NCBI GenBank assembly: GCA_024195265.1
Contig: JAJLRJ010000006.1
Location: forward strand, 29,358,564 to 29,422,563
Source: Dendrophyllia cribrosa
Lineage: Eukaryota > Cnidaria > Anthozoa > Scleractinia > Dendrophylliidae
Reading direction: 5' to 3'
Length of the DNA: 64,000 bases
Shown here: positions 45,489 through 55,947 of the stretch, one piece after another
How the letters are laid out: the number at the start of each line of letters is the position of its first letter
How positions within the stretch are numbered: the stretch's first letter is position 1
Translations under genes and position numbers: made by a program
The notes under the pieces: generated by a model
What the model was told of the DNA's origin: nothing
What the model saw: the letters and a program-made list of their open reading frames with translations, nothing else
The model's database searches: none

Positions 45489-46415
45489 TATAAAATTCGC
45501 CATCGCCCCTTGAGCATGCCATAGGCATGCTCTGAAACTACTCTTGCAGAGCACAGCCTCATATTGAGCTATCGCTGCCGGGTGTGTCTTGTCCCTTCTT
45601 TGTATGGCTTAAGTAGCCAAGAACGGATGGGAAAAGCTGAGTCGCCAACCGTTGTTAATGGAATTTCACCATGAGGGTGGAGATTCAATGAACTATCAGG
45701 TAATACATGACCTTCTTCAAGCTGTGAGTAGATGTCACAATTTTGCAACAGCCTGGAGTCGTGTGTTGAGCCCGGTGCACCAACTGCAGCCAATGAATCC
45801 CATGTTAGTAACAGAGTACCTCTTCTTATAACTATAGAAATTCTTCAAAGAAGTGGAAACATAAACATGGAACCCATCCCAATTTTCTAGAAATGCTTTC
45901 AGTTCCTGGCTCCACTCTTCAAAATTTCTTGGAAGGAAAACAAATCTTTCATACAAATGGCTACATATGGCTTTGCAAACTTCCTGAAAAATACAATGAG
46001 CAGTTGGTGCTGCGACACCAAACAGATCACCTACTGTCAAGAATGTACACCCATGAGCAAGTCGATACAGGCATATTGCCAACAGGGTGGCAGGTGGCGT
46101 GGGATTCGGTTTCATTCGGGTAGGTTGTTTGACGATGTCGTTTTCAATTTCGGCCAGAATAAACACAAATGTCTCACGAGAAACCCTCAAACGCTTCTTG
46201 AAAGCCGCATCGTCCCAGTTTCGATAACCTTGAGTCCACCAGTTGTTGTTCCTGAACTCATCGCGATCTCTCTCCTGTCTCGGTTTCTTGCTTAATAATA
46301 TAGCAGACAAAGCAGCTGCATGAGTGACTTCTGTTACAAAGTTTAACTCTTCCGTGAAACGAATATTTCCCGCTTCGTCATTCAGTCTCTGCAAAGAGTG
46401 TAGTCCTTCTTCCAT
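45489..46415 (-). pseudogene. Harbinger-2 nuclease, N-terminal and catalytic piece
   Basis: Minus strand. Starts MEEGLHSLQRLNDEAGNIRF, then a helical N-terminus (WWTQGYRNWDDAAFKKRLRV), NWDGFHVYVSTSLKNFYSYK (first Asp, NWDGFH), a frame change near 45790 with a few residues lost, VGAPGSTHDSRLLQNC, TTVGDSAFPIRSWLLKPY (second Asp), an in-frame TAG at about 45566, and VVSEHAYGMLKGRWRIL (catalytic Glu). The DDE triad can thus be followed, but the gene has a frameshift, a stop and the 12-kb insertion. The C-terminus is at 33236-33467. Confidence 0.88.
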
Positions 46416-47165
46416 AGCTTTTCTTTTCCGAAAAAAACTTCACTAACTGTGCTGCTGCCGCCATTTTGAAATCTGCCGCCAAGTGGATTTGACTTGTACC
46501 CATGCCTTTTCCTCGCGCCAGTTTCTCGCGACTTGTACACCTGTAGTTAATGCGTCCAGTATAAATATGGGACGAACTCAGTGCGAACTATTCGACGAAC
46601 TAATTGTGAGTCTTATAGTTCGTCCCGCATTTATACTAGACGCATTAACTACTAGATGGATGATTCGTCTGGATGGATTATCCGTCTCTAGTATAAATTG
46701 AGCCAATATCAACCAAGCAGCTATATACAAACATCTTTTCAAAACTGATTTTGATGGCCACGACGCACTTGAAGATGTGAAAGCGCTAAGGAAAATCCTC
46801 TTCAACTCTTCCATTCGCTCAACCACAGCTGAAATAATCAACAAGAGCAATATGACGACGCTTAGTTCGGCCATGGAAGATCTGGCATACCTTGACAAGA
46901 GCTACACTTTACTCGAGTCTTTTGAAGGAATCATCGTGATGGAGTGTTAGAAAGGTCTTTGGCCAAGAGACTGGCTGATTCCGGACTTGGATACAAGGAC
47001 CTTGAAAAGTTATGGCAAGCACATGGCGAGCAAGGCCTTCTTGCCATTCTGGCAAATCCGCCAACTTCGCGGAACAGACCAGCCCGTCGCCCTCGTGGAA
47101 CTTCTGATATGGTTGCTTTAAATAAGATTTTAAATCATTTCACAGGTCGTTTGCCAGCGGTTTAA

Positions 47166-48173
47166 TACAGCTCCCGTACACTAATTTTCCGCTGTAAACG
47201 CTTTCATCTTGTCCGTCGTTGTCAAATGCAAATCGAACTGTCAAGATTGAAGCCAGCGAAATGCTGCGCATGTGCAGTTTGTTGAAAAATTGTGAGCGCT
47301 TAGTTATGTAAACAAATGTCAATTTCTCAAAATCCAGTCATTAGAAATTCGTTAATTTTGGCATAATTTCAGACAAGATCGCGACTCAGTCACTAAAACC
47401 GTAAAAATCAAAATCTGACAGAGGAAATCATCAATACGACTCAAGAATTAGTGAAAAATTATTTTTGTGAATAAATAAAACTGTCTGTCAGAATCATGCC
47501 AAATCCCTGTCACGATGACAGGGCAGGCTCGACTACATGTGTGAAATTTTATATAAAAATGTAATGGGTGGATTTTTCGTAAAGTGCGAAAAACTGTTTT
47601 TTAGTTGTACTCAATCTGTTCTGTTGCCATGGAAATGGCTCAATTCGCAAGGACACCTTTAAAAACTTACTCTCCCGATACTGTATTTTAACTGAACGAA
47701 GTATGGGCTCGCCACCTATTACCATTTAAACATGATGCCATAATTAAGTACAGGTAATCAAACCTTTCATAACCGTGTTCAGCCAGCTTAAATGTATTGT
47801 GGTAAAGAAATAATACTTAGCTTGTAAAGTTTCAGTCTCTGACTCATCCGGCTGGCCAAGTAACGGCTATAGCTTTTGTGGTGCACTTAACTTAGTGTGA
47901 TAACTCAAGCTTGTAGTGGGGTCCGGGTGTGGGGCAATTGGGCATGCGAAAAAGGATTTAGATTGTAACTACCTTAAGTGCTATTTCCTGGGTTTGGAGT
48001 CGCCTCGGAAGTATTTTTTTCTCAGTTTCTTTTTTTTTTTAATTTCTGTGAAACTGACGGGTTGCCTACTGTATCATAGTTTCACATCATCGCGAACAGA
48101 TTTGTTATCTTGCCTCACCAGGACTAAATATCTATCCTACTGTATAATAGTTATATACACAAGAGTACAGTCA
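47166..48173. other. 3' end of the Kolobok-like element and flank; no further gene
   Basis: Non-coding tail of the element to its inverted end (47787), then the TTAA at 47788-47791 and AT-rich flank with a T-run near 48030. No coding motif. Confidence 0.5.
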
Positions 48174-50463
48174 CTAAAATAGTTTTGCGGTCTCCGTGTG
48201 CTTGCTAAGCTGTAGATTTCCGTCCTGATCGGCAATTTCTCCATAACCAAACTTTATAGACGCAATCTTCCTTACCTCGAATTTTTCCTTTTCAATGTCT
48301 TCACTTCTGGCAATGTATTTCATCCTTAGAAAGGATTTATAGTCCAAGATCAAATCTAAATTTACCCAGTAGCTTTGTAGGTTATTAAGGAGACTATGTC
48401 GCAAAAGTACTGCCCATTCTTGAGGAGTTTCAATTTTTTCTTGAGAATTGAAAAACTGCTGAATACATGCAAACCGCCTGTCACAAATTGAATATGAGTG
48501 TCCCTCTAGTAGAAACTCTCCCGTTTTTACGAGATAGTCTACAATCATAGACAAAAGTGTTGGGAAGGTTCGCAGTTCTTACCATTGGATTCTTTCTCTC
48601 CCCTCCCCCTTTGACAATGTTGGTTATAACTGGAATTTTTTAATGCAAAATTGTTGGCTGAAATCCCAACATTGGAAAGGGGGAATGGGGGAGACTCTGA
48701 AGAGTGACAGTTGATCATTATTTAACGTTAACAGAGCATCGGTGTAATTCAGCACTTATGCTATTCGTTTTTACAACCTTCCCAACTACTTTCGTCTGCA
48801 ATTGTCTGAAAATATGGGTGTGGTCAAGAACGAGAAAAAAATTGGCGATGTTATTTAAAATGTTTTCGACACATGTTTGTTATAAAATAGCACGCAGGTG
48901 ATAGTTCCAGAATGAAAGGTAAAGCTGGAGTATAGAAAACGCTTCTTGGTTTTAATCTTGGGGCTGAGAATTCGTTAAAAATAAGGCTATACAGGATCTC
49001 TTAATTTTTATGCTTTAAGTGTCCAAGTATGATTGTATAGCACTAACTTTCACACAGAAATTTGCGAGTGTTGTTTTTTCTGTTAATAAAAAGAAAATAC
49101 GCAAGGTGTAAGAGTCGCATGAAACTCTTGCGGGAGCGGTTCGTGCAGGAGAACGCGTATAGTGGAAACAACGGCGAGTAGTCAATTAGAAGTGGCAAGT
49201 CACCTTCTGCATAAGACCGTATTATTAGAGCGGCCGGGAAAGGGAAAGGGGAGTTGGGGGCTAAGTATAGAAATCTCACGCATTTACGAACTACGAGAAA
49301 AGCTCTATCGCCTTTGACAGCCACATAAAACACCTTTTGCAATCCAGCAGCAACCAGAAGGTTTGCTCGGGTTGGCAGTCATTAAAGACGAGGCGATAAG
49401 TATTATGCCTAAATGACTTTCGGTGCAAACCATTCATTATAGCATGGGCTGACATGCTGCAATTGCTTGAGGGTGATGATTCATTTGCCTGCTCGAAAAT
49501 ATTTTTCACAACGAGACATTGACCTCATTTTTTTGCGAAGTCAGATGTGGCTATTGTTTTCATCAAGGCGGTGAGAGCATTTGCCACGCGAACACCGAAA
49601 TGATGAACGTGAGGTGACAAGTCTCATCAAATGAACAACTGTAGTTAACTCCTTATGGACATTGTTTGCAAAATTGATTATAGAAGAGATAACTAACGAA
49701 TGCCAGGTAGCGTCTGTAGTGTTTACTTATCAGATCAAAAGCAGACCGTCGTGTTCGTGGAGTAATGTGACATTACTCCATATTTGAACGCGAAAATAAG
49801 TGGCGTTTTCCAAAGCTTAGAACAAAATAACCGAATTTTATTAATCAGGACATTCTAGAGCCTTAATCAAATGAGATTTAAAGGCAATTTCCTTTTATCC
49901 GAGGTACAATCAATCTACAATTTTGTAGATAACTGTATTATTCATGTACTTGTTTTGCCCCGCCCCGATTAGCGTTCCAGCTATTTGCAGGGCAAACAAA
50001 TCATTCAACTCTTCCATTATTATACTAAGAATACATTGTTGTGATCGTTTGTTGTTGAATAAATTGTTGTTGTTGTTGAACAATCGAACATTACTCCACA
50101 AACATAGATAAATAAAACATGACTCTCTTAATTACTTTTATTGATACACTGCTTCAATGGAGTAATGTTGAAAATGACAAAATATATTTACTTCAGAGGA
50201 AAATCAGGGCTTATTTATACAGTTTTTAAACTAATTAACACATTTCCACACAATTGTAGGTAAAAAAATAGGTAGCATTCTTTAAACTGCGAAGGAGAAT
50301 TGTCTGACCAAAGTATAAGATGATGAAATTCCCTGTATCTTTCCTGAAGTCTTTTCAGCAAATAGTTCAACAAAGAGATAACCTCATTTGGTCCACATCC
50401 TGCAATGGTTTCGTCGTAGAAAAAAACAGTGTATGACATCTTCATTCGCACAGTATATTCCAA
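48174..50463 (-). pseudogene. Two exons of an uncharacterised transposase-like gene
   Basis: Minus strand. Upstream exon about 50215-50463: SYTVFFYDETIAGCGPNEVI, HLILWSDNSPSQFKECYLFF, with acidic residues in a pattern like the second half of a DDE/RNase H fold (LWSDNSPSQFK). Downstream exon 48174-48535, after acceptor tctatgattgtag: YLVKTGEFLLEGHSYSICDR, RFACIQQFFNSQEKIETPQE, FEVRKIASIKFGYGEIADQD. The join (FFYL to DYLV) is sensible, but the donor is unclear and the 1.7 kb between contains MITE-like repeats. I cannot name the family; earlier exons are missing. Confidence 0.5.
49757..50170. repeat. MITE-like region with tggagtaatgt inverted motifs
   Basis: The motif tggagtaatgt occurs at about 49760, inverted (acattactcca) right after it at 49770 and again at 50091-50101, and forward at 50157-50167. 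This looks like the ends of one or two small inverted-repeat elements of ~330 bp, within the intron-like gap of the gene at 48174-50463. A ttgttgttgttg microsatellite lies near 50045-50078. Confidence 0.5.
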
Positions 50464-50629
50464 AAAGGTTAGTTCATAGTTTTCTAGCGTAATGAAATGC
50501 AGTTGGAATGAGCAGAAAGTTTATTTTACTCCAGTTGTGATCATTTCAATGCTAGTGTACTGTAAACGACTAAAATATGCAAATTTTGAGTGCCGTGATA
50601 CAGGTTTTTTTGATGATCGTTTAGCCTAT

Positions 50630-51611
50630 TACCTCGAGTGCTTTCCAAGATTCGCATCGACGAAGCCTTAGTCCTGTTAATTACCCCAGTGTGACCTACC
50701 CAGAGTTGGTATCCACTTCTGCTTCAACTATTAATCAATCAGCCAATCGGGCTACCTCGTCTGGACAATCTCCTGACACTTCCTCACAGTCTGGAACAAC
50801 ACCCACTAAGAAACAAACTGGACTTGGCCGCTTGGATGCTATCCGGAAAGCTCTCTCAGACAAGGGACTTTCAAAGGAATCTATTGAGATCATCTGTGCC
50901 TCATGGACAGCTGGCACTGAAAAACAGTACCAAGGAGTGTGGAACAAGTGGACTAGCTGGTGTCATCAAAGACAGATTAATCTATTTCAAACCTCTGTAG
51001 ACCAAGTTGCAAATTTTTTAACTGAATGTTATCATGAAGGCAAGGGGTACAGCACTATCAACATGTACCGTTCAGCACTTTCTACAACTCTTTGTTCTGC
51101 TGGTGATGATAAACAATCCATTGGTTCACATCCTCTGATTGCAAGATCGCTCAAGGGAATTTATTTGCTGAGACCAACGATTCCTAGGTATTCATCCACA
51201 TGGAACGTTTCCACGGTGACTGATCATTTAAAGACATTAGCTCCCTTAAATGAGCTAAGTTTATAGTTGTTAGCTCTTAAGACGGTCATGCTCTGTGCCC
51301 TGGCTTCTGCCCAGAGAGAGCAGACTTTATGTGCATTGGACCTTAATTTTAAGAGTCTCAGAGTTCAGTTAGTTTTGTTGTGACTCAACATGTAAAAACT
51401 TCTAGACCAGGGAAATCCCTTGAGGTTTCTTTTGAATCCTCAGACAGTGCCTCAGTTTGCATTGAAAGAGTACCTTTCACGTACAGAGGTGCTTAGGTCT
51501 AAAAATGGCACGTTTGAGTCAAAATTGTTTTTGTCATTTATTAAACCGAACAAACCTGTTTCTATGGCAACTATTGCCAACTATTGCCAAGAACTATCTG
51601 AGAGTTCTTGA
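50630..51611 (+). pseudogene. DIRS fragment: Pol tail overlapping tyrosine recombinase
   Basis: Two frames code over the same DNA. The recombinase frame (50691-51266) gives TGLGRLDAIRKALSDKGLSK, SWTAGTEKQYQGVWNKWTSW, YSTINMYRSALSTTLC, and LIARSLKGIYLLRPTIPRYS. After a TAG and shifts, ALASAQREQTLCALDLNFKS and LFLSFIKPNKPVSMATIA follow. The other frame reads IDEALVLLITPV, a TGA, then PTQSWYPLLLQLLINQPIGL and HPLRNKLDLAAWMLSG, the known end of DIRS Pol. The catalytic HxxR...Tyr end is missing. Different copy from the DIRS at 14-20.7 kb. Confidence 0.82.
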
Positions 51612-51718
51612 GGAAAATGTGTAGGGCCATTTTGAGCCTCTTAATAAATGCTTTGTTGGTGTTTATACACTTGTTTATGCTTGCTATTTTTTGCTTGCCA
51701 CGGTTCTTTGAAATTGCA

Positions 51719-51846
51719 CAATTATCCCATAATGTGGAGCATATCGAAAGAAAAATATATACTTAAATTATACTTACAAGGTATACTTACCTTGAAGCGT
51801 AATTGTAGTTCTCTGAGATATGCGTAGCATTATGGGATAATGCTTC
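51719..51846. mobile_element. Short MITE with attatcccataatg ends
   Basis: Inverted ends attatcccataatg and cattatgggataat, about 125 bp, interior AT-rich. One end with ~50 bp of its interior (ctacgcatatctcagagaac) recurs at 57673-57740. Confidence 0.8.
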
Positions 51847-52740
51847 CCACCCTATTTTTTGTTTTTGTTTCTACCACCCCGTTTTGTTATGGACCTTTGC
51901 CAGTATTGGCACTTCAGGAAGAACTGGTTGCCAGGCCTGGTTCTGGGGTTTACATTCATGATGAGATTCATACGACTTTGAAATTCGCTGCAAGCAGGGT
52001 TTTTTAATTTCTGGTCTCACTAAGAAAATCTAATTAGGATTCAATTAACAGGATCATCAATCTGCCATGATAGTTGACATTTGTGGTCGTCGTAATTGAC
52101 GACCTCTTTACTGTATGACGACATGCAAGATGGAAAACTTATCTGGCGTAGATCTCTGGCGTAAGCAAAAGTTAATGTTTGACACAATGTTTATCACTGC
52201 GATCGCGCAAAATTTTAAAATCATTCAAGGGCACGAAGATGGCGTCCTCGTCGGATGGAACATCCTCTGTCGGCCTTCAGCGCGTATTTCGACCCACATT
52301 CAGCCCAGGGGTAAACTGGTACGCAGTGCCCACTGACTGGGGGTAGTAGCAGCCAGTATAAAGAGAATACAATTATATTGCCAAGAAAAATTAACAATTA
52401 ATTACTTTACTGCATGTATACTGTTAAGAAATATTTAATGGAAACTGAAGTTAATGTTTTAAAAGTATGAGAATTGCAAGTACAAAGAACAAAAATTATA
52501 AGCATACGTTGTAGTTAATTTTTTATTTCAGGTAATTTTTGTTTTTCCTTTGTTTCATATTCATTAGCATATATTACCATACCCAAAAACAATGGAAAAA
52601 TAAAAATTAACTGAAATAAAAAATTAACTACAACATACACAATGCACTTGCAATTTGTGAGCTGTCAGCAAAGGGGTATTAATAATTATTTAAGCTTGAG
52701 TGAATCATGTTCCAGCTTGTGTAATTTGTTTATTTTACAG

Positions 52741-53875
52741 AAAGCTATTGATACTGGGCTTTTGCTAACTACAAATGAGGTATGAGCTCAAAAAGATCTT
52801 GTCTTTGCTGTCACAAGAAGGACTTTCCAATTGCAACCCCTTAACGAGGACATACGTGGTTATGGCATAAGTCTACAGATGGCTGTGGCATGGCAAATCA
52901 GGCAAAGCTGTTTACACCAAGCAACCTCGGCGGTTCAGGAATTTAATTTGAAGATTGATGGAAGACCCTCTTGCAGGTATGTGTACACAAAATCCCCATC
53001 TTTTTTATTTCCATTTCTGAACAACAGTATGTTTATTGACATGATTTTATTTAGCAAAATATATGTTGATGTTCTTTCAACCCAGCGAACAAACTATTAA
53101 AGATGGCGTTATTATTTCTATAAGAAATGAAAGTTTATAATATGAAAGCACTGGAAACATCAAATTTTCTCAAATTCCTTTGCATCATGTTACGTATATA
53201 TGCACACATGCAGCATTTTCTAAGATAGGTTGATAGACAGACAGACAGACAGTCTTTGGTATAAACAACTGACTATTTTATCCTCTGGAAGCCAAGAATA
53301 ATTCAGGTGTCTCTCTTAAGTGTCATGACCTTTCATTGTACAGAAAGAGAGCAAGTGTCTGCTGGAGTTGTGCCAATTGACTCGACAGCTGCAGGGAAAG
53401 GTACAAACGGTTGTCAGAGTGCCTTGGCAGTTTACCCTCTTGCTATTGCAAACTGTGCTGAGAAAAGGTATGTTACAGTAGGGTTTCAAACAGATGAAAA
53501 GTGGACAAAACAGAGTAGCGCTTTAAGCCAAATAATACCTTATAGCTATCTTACATACTGTAAGTTTATTTCATTTACATGCACACTACATCAGCATGGA
53601 ATAGCATTGTTTTTTTACCTTGCATGTATGACAGCTGTTAATTTTCATTTTTATAGCACAAACTTCAGTTTCAATTTTCATTTTGGGTATGTTAACATGC
53701 ATATATTTATATTTGTCCAGATGGAGTTATTTTTATGTGTTGTGTTGTTTTGTGTTCCACACCTATTGTAGGAGTGAATTTAAAAAGCTGATTGTCAGAC
53801 TGAATGAAGAAAAGAGGATCCTCAAAGAGGAGGGTATCACTGTGGATGGCATACACTATAAAGTTTCATTTAAAG
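52741..53875 (+). CDS. Exons of an unrecognised spliced gene (5' part)
   Basis: Best supported are exons 53344-53467 (acceptor cattgtacag, donor AAAAG|gtatgt) and 53772-53875 (acceptor cctattgtag, donor AAAG|gtactc). They join in phase as IANCAEKR-SEFKKLIVRLNE and continue KRILKEEGITVDGIHYKVSF. Weaker candidates are 52741-52779 (KAIDTGLLLTTNE) and a block ending at 52976 (GYGISLQMAVAWQIRQSCLH), whose phase does not fit cleanly. The same gene probably continues at 58285-59024 after a large repeat-filled interval. Family unknown to me; it could be a transposase-derived gene. Confidence 0.5.
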
Positions 53876-54530
53876 GTACTCAAGGCTACCGTAGTTGTCA
53901 GAAAAGGGAGGTTTCTTTTACTAAGTCATTTAATCTTACAGGTTGCTATCGGGTTTCTAGTCCTCCCTCGTTCATGATAACATTGTGGGAGATTTAAGGA
54001 ACCAACACACTGACTACAAAGAGAAGGGGATATAGCTCCCGGTGTTGTGGCCTGGCCTAATATTCATATACTTGGTGTATAGCAACTTAGGTGGCTTACA
54101 CAAGAAAATAAACTGAAAAAAAAGTGGTACAATTTTGATTTGATTTAGTTCATGATTCCATGTACTGATCACTATCAATTACAGTAATGTCATTCAGTAC
54201 ATACATGTAGAAGTAATGGAGGCCTAATATCTTACACTCTGGATGAAATCCAGTGATTATAGTAACTAAAACGGTACAAACATATTTACAAAAATTATAT
54301 TTTCTTGAATTTTGTCCTGGCCACCAGCGGAAGTGAAAGGGTTAACATATGTCATGTCAAAATGGTAATAAAGTACAGTGAATATTGCAAGTCTAGTACT
54401 GACATTAACTCACAGTAACAATGTTAGAGGTAGACTTTTCCGACAGATTCTTAAAGTGAGCATGCCGTTGCCCGAGGAGTCATAAATAGGACTCCATATC
54501 AGTTCAAACTCCCTGGTTGTTCTACCTTCT

Positions 54531-54865
54531 CTATTGCCACAAATTAGCTCTGACTTTAGAGAGGCTTGCTGGTGCAGCTTCGAGGGCATCACGACCAGAC
54601 AGCTGAGGGGCAGGGTCCTCCATTTCTTTGGAACCACTAAATGCTTTGGATAGGTGCAGTTCCACAGTTTTTTGCTTGGACACAGCTCTTTGCACGTCCC
54701 CCATAGCGTAAGTTTTATATGACATGCGCAAGGCCTTTTCCTTCCAAAATGGTGGTTTTAGGTGTCTGCACTCCTTTACTGAATTTAGAGTACCACTTCC
54801 TATCTTTAACAAGTGACTAAAGTATTCGCGTTTGACACTTGTAAAAGTGAAGTGGCACCATTTTG
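54531..54865 (-). CDS. Unrecognised minus-strand exon
   Basis: After acceptor attttatttcag (minus strand, before 54865) the frame reads KWCHFTFTSVKREYFSHLLK, HLKPPFWKEKALRMSYKTYA, KQKTVELHLSKAFSGSKEME, ending in SLSKVRANLWQ and a stop. No domain recognised. It could be the last exon of a transcript starting at the zinc-finger ORF 55389-55565 on the same strand, but no good donor links them. Confidence 0.4.
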
Positions 54866-55388
54866 CTGAAATAAAATATAAACCAGATTAAAATTTGTTT
54901 TATCATCTCCGCAAGAACATGTAAACGCAATAATTTTCAGAGGTAGCTCTTGACTTTTGCATTGTCATTGAAATACTGATCAGTTTCACATTAAATTCCT
55001 GGCACGTTTCTATAATGTAAGATGTTAAGCTGAAGAAAAAGGGCGAGGGCAAAATGTAGCATGGGGGCATTGGGCGATAAGTAACAATGTATGGCTTTAA
55101 TATGCAGACGCTTTCTGTGTTTTCACGTACTTCTACCTCGCATAACATGAAGTTTACTCGTGCGCGAAATGGGAGAAAGTCGTGCGCAAGGTGCGAGAGA
55201 CGAGCATGGAACGTAAGGGGAAGGGGAGGAGGAGGGGAAAAGTGCGCACATAACTCTCATGGTGAAGCATGGGCTGATCAAAGTTGAGGAACTGAGGGGA
55301 AATCAACGTTTTCTACTAAACTGGAACGCAGGGATTGTGCTCCGAGTTTATACATTCCACAACTTCTGCCAGCCACCGCAAATACAGG

Positions 55389-55565
55389 TCACGGTTCTTG
55401 AAGTCGAGGTCTCATTGTTGGAGCTTGCTTCTCACCAAATGAAAACGTGATGTTTTCTGGCACCTCGTTTCCAGGGTGCTTTTTGCTGAAATGCGATTCT
55501 AATGCTTTTCTTGTCCTAAAAGACTTTTCGCATCGCGGACATCGAGCAACGTAAATGTTAGCCAT
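55389..55565 (-). CDS. Small single C2H2 zinc-finger protein
   Basis: 58 codons from MANIYVARCPRCEKSFRTRK. One classical finger C-x2-C-x12-H-x4-H (CPRC ... HFSKKH), then NEVPENITFSFGEKQAPT and a short tail. It could be a full small protein or a first exon. It is divergent from the kinase ORF at 55948 with ~380 bp between, so they may share a control region. Confidence 0.5.
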   Translation of the reverse strand: MANIYVARCPRCEKSFRTRKALESHFSKKHPGNEVPENITFSFGEKQAPTMRPRLQEP

Positions 55566-55947
55566 GATCTTACAGGAAACCAGTTGCGGGTGAGTACCAA
55601 ACAATGCAGTATTCTGTAAAGAAAGTTCTACTGTTCTCATGGTACAAATTAAGCTTGACACTAGTAAAGTTGTAAGCCATGTTATCGGTTTTGACATATT
55701 CAGTAAAGGCCTTGACTCAGATGAAAATATATATTCTCTTAACTATCCGGCATTTCTGAAAGAAAACCTGCGGTGAAACATTGCTTTGGGGAGAATTACT
55801 ATTTAATCATGCTGATTTTATTGTTTTACTTGTGTGACGTGCACGTGGCTGAAAAAATTCTCACATCAACCATTTCCTTTTGGTGAATTTTGCCTAGTTG
55901 TGGTCGTGTATTGAGAAACAATGAGATAGGAATATTTTTACTTAATC

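Larger units (their letters stand above)
31140..46704. mobile_element. PIF/Harbinger DNA transposon Harbinger-2, itself split by Helentron-like elements
   Basis: Inverted ends ggctcgatttatactggaga at 31140 and the near-inverse ending at 46704. The duplication AAT at 31137-31139 and 46705-46707 restores the transposase codons SYVN-INQAA. Near both ends lie clusters of gacgaact and gtataaat, likely binding sites for the Myb-like protein. Own length is about 3.5 kb; the rest is the 12-kb insert at 33468-45488. Both genes are damaged. Confidence 0.92.
29890..47165 (+). pseudogene. Kolobok/Mutator-like transposase with exonuclease motif, interrupted
   Basis: Three coding pieces. (1) 29890-30122: LHKISSEQKRCPGETPLSPK, CFSYCLHQNKG. 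(2) 30522-31139: GDHKQCKDNNLSWCMWHKD, SSQVNESFHSTVGSKAPK, NQRVAAAVAQTNLGKQYL, matching the catalytic end of Mutator-like transposases; then, after frame changes, RMKDLNIYFADSLVLFRNLV and DGSYVN. (3) 46708-47165: INQAAIYKHLFKTDFDGHDA, HDALEDVKALRKILF, then after a shift LAKRLADSGLGYKDLEKLWQ. HDALED fits the His-x4-Asp motif of DEDDh exonucleases, while the exonuclease front half is missing. It is clearly dead, with frameshifts and two insertions. Confidence 0.75.
29705..47787 (+). mobile_element. Kolobok/Mutator-like DNA transposon (TTAA), host of a four-level nest
   Basis: Inverted ends ggtggctgaacacagtt (from 29705) and its near-inverse ending at 47787 (gctggctgaacacggtt on the other strand) lie between TTAA at 29701-29704 and 47788-47791. 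TTAA duplications are typical of Kolobok and piggyBac. The coding pieces fit a Mutator-like transposase domain protein with an attached exonuclease motif. About 2.5 kb belongs to this element; the rest is later insertions (LINE tail 30123-30521, Harbinger-2 31140-46704 and its contents). Confidence 0.8.

Noticed and set aside
48590..48690. Small foldback around cccctccccctttg
   Set aside because: Arms are short and simple-sequence; could be chance in pyrimidine-rich DNA.
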